The position numbers and the translations under genes are program-made. Positions 63,044-64,000 of a stretch of DNA of 64,000 nucleotides are shown here, piece by piece. Location: assembly GCF_020510665.1 (NCBI RefSeq), contig NZ_CP075187.1, forward strand, positions 764,501-828,500, given 5' to 3'. Below the pieces are notes generated by a model. The model saw only the letters and a program-made list of their open reading frames with translations, searched no databases and had not been told where the DNA came from. Numbering within the stretch: the stretch's first letter is position 1; each line of letters starts with the position of its first letter. Source of the DNA: Dechloromonas denitrificans. GTDB lineage: Bacteria; Pseudomonadota; Gammaproteobacteria; Burkholderiales; Rhodocyclaceae.

Positions 63044-64000
63044 GTTGTAGCTCCCTCTCTCACCCCGGAAAGCTACAATCGATAAGAATCTCTTCAGAAA
63101 TGGGATCCACGTTGTAGCTCCCTCTCTCACCCCGGAAAGCTACAATCCCTGAATCCTGCTGTTACGACTGACCTGATGTTGTAGCTCCCTCTCTCACCCC
63201 GGAAAGCTACAATCCACGAACGCTGTCGGATTCTCGTAGGCGCGGTTGTAGCTCCCTCTCTCACCCCGGAAAGCTACAATCTCGCCGTGTCGCGGAAGGA
63301 ATGGAAGACCTGTTGTAGCTCCCTCTCTCACCCCGGAAAGCTACAATCGGTTAATGTCGTCATGCAGCCGGCGAGCAAGTTGTAGCTCCCTCTCTCACCC
63401 CGGAAAGCTACAATCAGCAACCCGGCGCTTTCGACACGCCGCAGGGTTGTAGCTCCCTCTCTCACCCCGGAAAGCTACAATCTGCGACCGGGACGGGTGC
63501 GCAGACGTTGGCGTTGTAGCTCCCTCTCTCACCCCGGAAAGCTACAATCCTGCTGGCCTCGAAGGGCTGTGAGTTTGAGGTTGTAGCTCCCTCTCTCACC
63601 CCGGAAAGCTACAATCGAGGCCCATGGCGAGGACCACATCCCCGCGGTTGTAGCTCCCTCTCTCACCCCGGAAAGCTACAATCGCTTTCGACCGGTGGCA
63701 TTGCGATGGCGGCGTTGTAGCTCCCTCTCTCACCCCGGAAAGCTACAATCGCTGTCTGGCGTAAATGCCGCGATCTTGAGGTTGTAGCTCCCTCTCTCAC
63801 CCCGGAAAGCTACAATGATTATTTTTCGCTCTACAAGAGCCATTCGGTTGTAGCTCCCTCTCTCACCCCGGAAAGCTACAATCCGCGTCTGGCGCTCGAT
63901 CAGGCTGTTCTTGGTTGTAGCTCCCTCTCTCACCCCGGAAAGCTACAATCTGCCCGTTGTGCGCCCAGGTTGATCTATTGGTTGTAGCTCCCTCTCTCAC
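63044..64000 (+). CRISPR. Type II-C-like CRISPR array, truncated by window end
   Basis: Fourteen complete identical repeats and the first 20 bases of a fifteenth (63981) are present, with 14 spacers. The repeat is 36 nt, begins GTTGTAGCTCCC and ends GGAAAGCTACAAT. It closely resembles the Neisseria meningitidis type II-C repeat in both end segments and length. Repeat starts are 63044, 63111, 63178, 63245, 63312, 63379, 63446, 63513, 63580, 63647, 63714, 63781, 63847, 63914 and 63981. The period is 67 except for one 66. In all but one case a C follows the repeat, so the working repeat is probably 37 nt with 30-nt spacers. By analogy the + strand is the crRNA sense. No cas9, cas1, cas2 or tracrRNA is in the window; they may lie to the right. 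Confidence 0.97.

Noticed and set aside
63730..63933. A 67-residue reading frame on the minus strand inside the CRISPR array
   Set aside because: It is only the repeat unit read in an open frame; the peptide itself is repetitive with the array period.

Overview
The window looks like chromosomal DNA from a high-GC betaproteobacterium. Gene content and order (aceE-aceF-lpdA with a lipoyl domain on E3, glnE / yhdP-nitrilase-tldD, cytochrome c4, fatty acid cis/trans isomerase) suggest a Rhodocyclales member of the Dechloromonas/Azonexus kind. That placement is inference from gene content. No rRNA or tRNA gene was seen.

Layout. 1-5355: pyruvate dehydrogenase operon (aceE cut by the window edge, aceF, lpdA) with its terminator. 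5372-10519: acyl-CoA thioesterase, PPK2, SixA, Cti and a second thioesterase. 10845-14409: a TolC-family protein with an extra C-terminal domain, then insertion sequence copy 1. 14429-18808: a phosphorelay (OmpR-type regulator, divergent Hpt protein, hybrid kinase, receiver). 18824-25911: ion transport block (SulP, DUF3124, K+ channel, NhaD-like, Kef-like) and a small cytochrome c. 25980-38948: MFS transporter, CHASE/PAS kinase, RND efflux pair with a clear promoter palindrome, GGDEF-EAL protein, two tandem beta-hydroxyacid dehydrogenases and a YcgR/PilZ protein. 38949-43702 (minus): a TonB receptor / periplasmic protein / polyferredoxin / SafE-type permease operon, probably for metal uptake. 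43936-47666 (minus): mtnA, class II aldolase, dmeF and an RlmN-like radical SAM enzyme, facing a methionine aminotransferase gene. 49098-61225: mscL, glnE, yhdP, nitrilase, tldD, cytochrome c4, a PilJ-N protein and DAHP synthase. 61292-62956: insertion sequence copy 2. 63044-64000: a type II-C-like CRISPR array running off the right edge; no cas gene is inside the window.

The most striking observation concerns the two 1601-bp IS1182-like elements. Each sits inside the rho-independent terminator of the gene before it, and each is flanked by a direct repeat that is exactly the whole terminator hairpin. The hairpins differ in sequence and length (28 bp perfect palindrome after the tolC-like gene; 32 bp stem-loop after the DAHP synthase gene). 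The duplicated length therefore follows the hairpin rather than a fixed stagger, as if the transposase recognises the folded or cruciform target and cuts at its base. The elements also carry inward-facing terminator hairpins at both ends.

Other items of interest: a CRISPR repeat that behaves as 37 nt rather than 36; a predicted metal acquisition operon; a 5-deoxypentose salvage operon containing a radical SAM enzyme whose by-product that pathway can recycle; and several well-placed inverted repeats with no obvious regulator nearby. Unless stated otherwise, gaps between genes are under 300 bp and hold nothing I can name.
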